A stretch of DNA of 64,000 nt. It comes from Halosimplex halophilum (GTDB lineage: Archaea; Halobacteriota; Halobacteria; Halobacteriales; Haloarculaceae). Both the position numbers and the translations under genes were made by a program. How positions within the stretch are numbered: position 1 is the stretch's first letter; each line of letters opens with the position of its first letter. Below the pieces are notes generated by a model. That model was not told the DNA's origin. It did not search any database and saw only the letters and a list, made by a program, of their open reading frames with translations. This document shows, piece after piece, positions 63,446-64,000 of this stretch. The stretch covers positions 1 to 64,000 of the forward strand of contig NZ_SRHV01000005.1 in assembly GCF_004698125.1 (NCBI RefSeq). The letters run 5' to 3'.

Positions 63446-64000
63446 ATGACAGGCGGAGCCGACGACGACTCGGTGCTCGGCGAGGGGCACGTCGCGCTCG
63501 TGACGGGGTCGACGAGCGGCATCGGCGCGGAGACGGCGCGCAACCTCGCCGCGACCGGGGCGACGGTCCTCGTCCACGGCCGCGACCGCGCGGCGGGCGA
63601 GGCGCTGGTCGCCGACCTCCCCGGCGGGGGCCACGCCGTCTACGCGGCGGACTACACCGACTTCGACGAGGTACGCGAACTCGCCGACGCCGTGCTGACC
63701 GACTTCGACCGGCTGGACTGTCTGGTCAACAACGCCGGCACCTGGCAGGGCGAGCGCCGCCTCGTCGACGTGCCGGGGAGCGACGAGGGGGTCGAGATGA
63801 CCGTCGCCGTCAACCACCTCGCCACCTTCCTGCTGACGAACCTGCTGGCGGACCGCCTCGCTGCGACGGGCGAGCGGCGGGCGGCGGAGCGAGGCGGTCG
63901 CGGAGAGCGAGACGCGGGAGCGGCCGACTCGGCCGTCGATCCGGCCCGCGTCGTGACGGTGTCCTCGGACCTGCACCGGCGGGCGGAGCCGGACCTCGAC
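63446..64000 (+). CDS. SDR family oxidoreductase (3' partial)
   Basis: The first 185 residues of a short-chain dehydrogenase that continues past the window. The cofactor loop VTGSTSGIGAETA (about residues 19-31), the NNAG motif (CLVNNAGTW) and VAVNHLATFLLTNLL are clear, followed by a charged Arg/Glu-rich insertion and VVTVSSDLH with the catalytic Ser. The order and the NHL motif resemble retinol dehydrogenase/WWOX-like SDRs. The catalytic Tyr lies beyond the end of the window. ATG 63446 follows a GGGGGCGTTAAC box about 30 nt upstream. Confidence 0.88.
   Translation, partial: MTGGADDDSVLGEGHVALVTGSTSGIGAETARNLAATGATVLVHGRDRAAGEALVADLPGGGHAVYAADYTDFDEVRELADAVLTDFDRLDCLVNNAGTWQGERRLVDVPGSDEGVEMTVAVNHLATFLLTNLLADRLAATGERRAAERGGRGERDAGAADSAVDPARVVTVSSDLHRRAEPDLD

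Overview
The window is chromosomal DNA from a halophilic archaeon (class Halobacteria). The evidence is a very high G+C content, strongly Asp/Glu-rich proteins, archaeal-only informational genes (PolD large subunit with an intein, primase large subunit PriL, Hjc resolvase, archaeal PurO), families known mainly from haloarchaea (HalOD1, HVO_0234-type propeller, DUF7519, DUF7139), Tat lipoprotein signals, and many genes whose start codon lies 25-35 nt after an AT-rich TATA-like box, as expected for leaderless transcripts. A Haloarculaceae-type organism such as a Halosimplex relative is my guess, not a demonstrated placement. No tRNA, rRNA, CRISPR array or insertion sequence was recognised.

Layout. 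1-2267: 3' part of a DUF58/DUF7519 cluster. 2.3-10.6 kb: a methyltransferase, trpS, a lipoprotein, a small membrane protein and the pheS-pheT operon. 10.6-13.7 kb: a metallophosphatase with MazG, a structured repeat (copy A), a small membrane protein and hjc. 13.8-17.7 kb: a secreted GH5-like glycosidase and a sensor histidine kinase. 17.8-24.8 kb: an export island, TetR-MATE-TetR-ABC-ABC, followed by repeat copy B. 25.2-31.2 kb: a SWIM protein, small membrane proteins, priL, ilvD, HalOD1 and a short acidic protein. 31.2-38.4 kb: prs, a secreted EEP hydrolase, a surface protein, an HVO_0234 propeller, then the small and medium subunits of a molybdenum hydroxylase with XdhC. 38.4-45.1 kb: an SDR, a PPC-domain protein and the intein-bearing polC, followed by repeat copy C. 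45.4-55.3 kb: a two-repeat protein, purO, a phosphodiesterase, a CPA1 antiporter, a pentapeptide-repeat ion channel, aspartate kinase, a universal stress protein, an SLC13 transporter and an MFS transporter. 55.4-64 kb: a tautomerase, a 35-aa zinc finger, a thymidylate kinase, a VapBC-type pair, a GH97 glycosidase, repeat copy D, two PH-domain proteins, a zinc ribbon, ilvE, a DUF3592 protein and the start of an SDR gene that runs off the window.

Most genes are housekeeping: aminoacyl-tRNA synthesis, replication, branched-chain amino acid synthesis (ilvD, ilvE), purine and PRPP metabolism (prs, purO), and the first step of the aspartate family. The accessory parts are the regulated export island, the carbohydrate-active enzymes, the toxin-antitoxin pair, the intein and the repeats.

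The most unusual feature is a family of long structured intergenic repeats: three full copies and one truncated copy in 64 kb. Each full copy has a nested inverted repeat. In one copy the inner stem has a different sequence on both arms yet still pairs. This covariation suggests that the folded form is what is being kept, and it is my main candidate for something undescribed.
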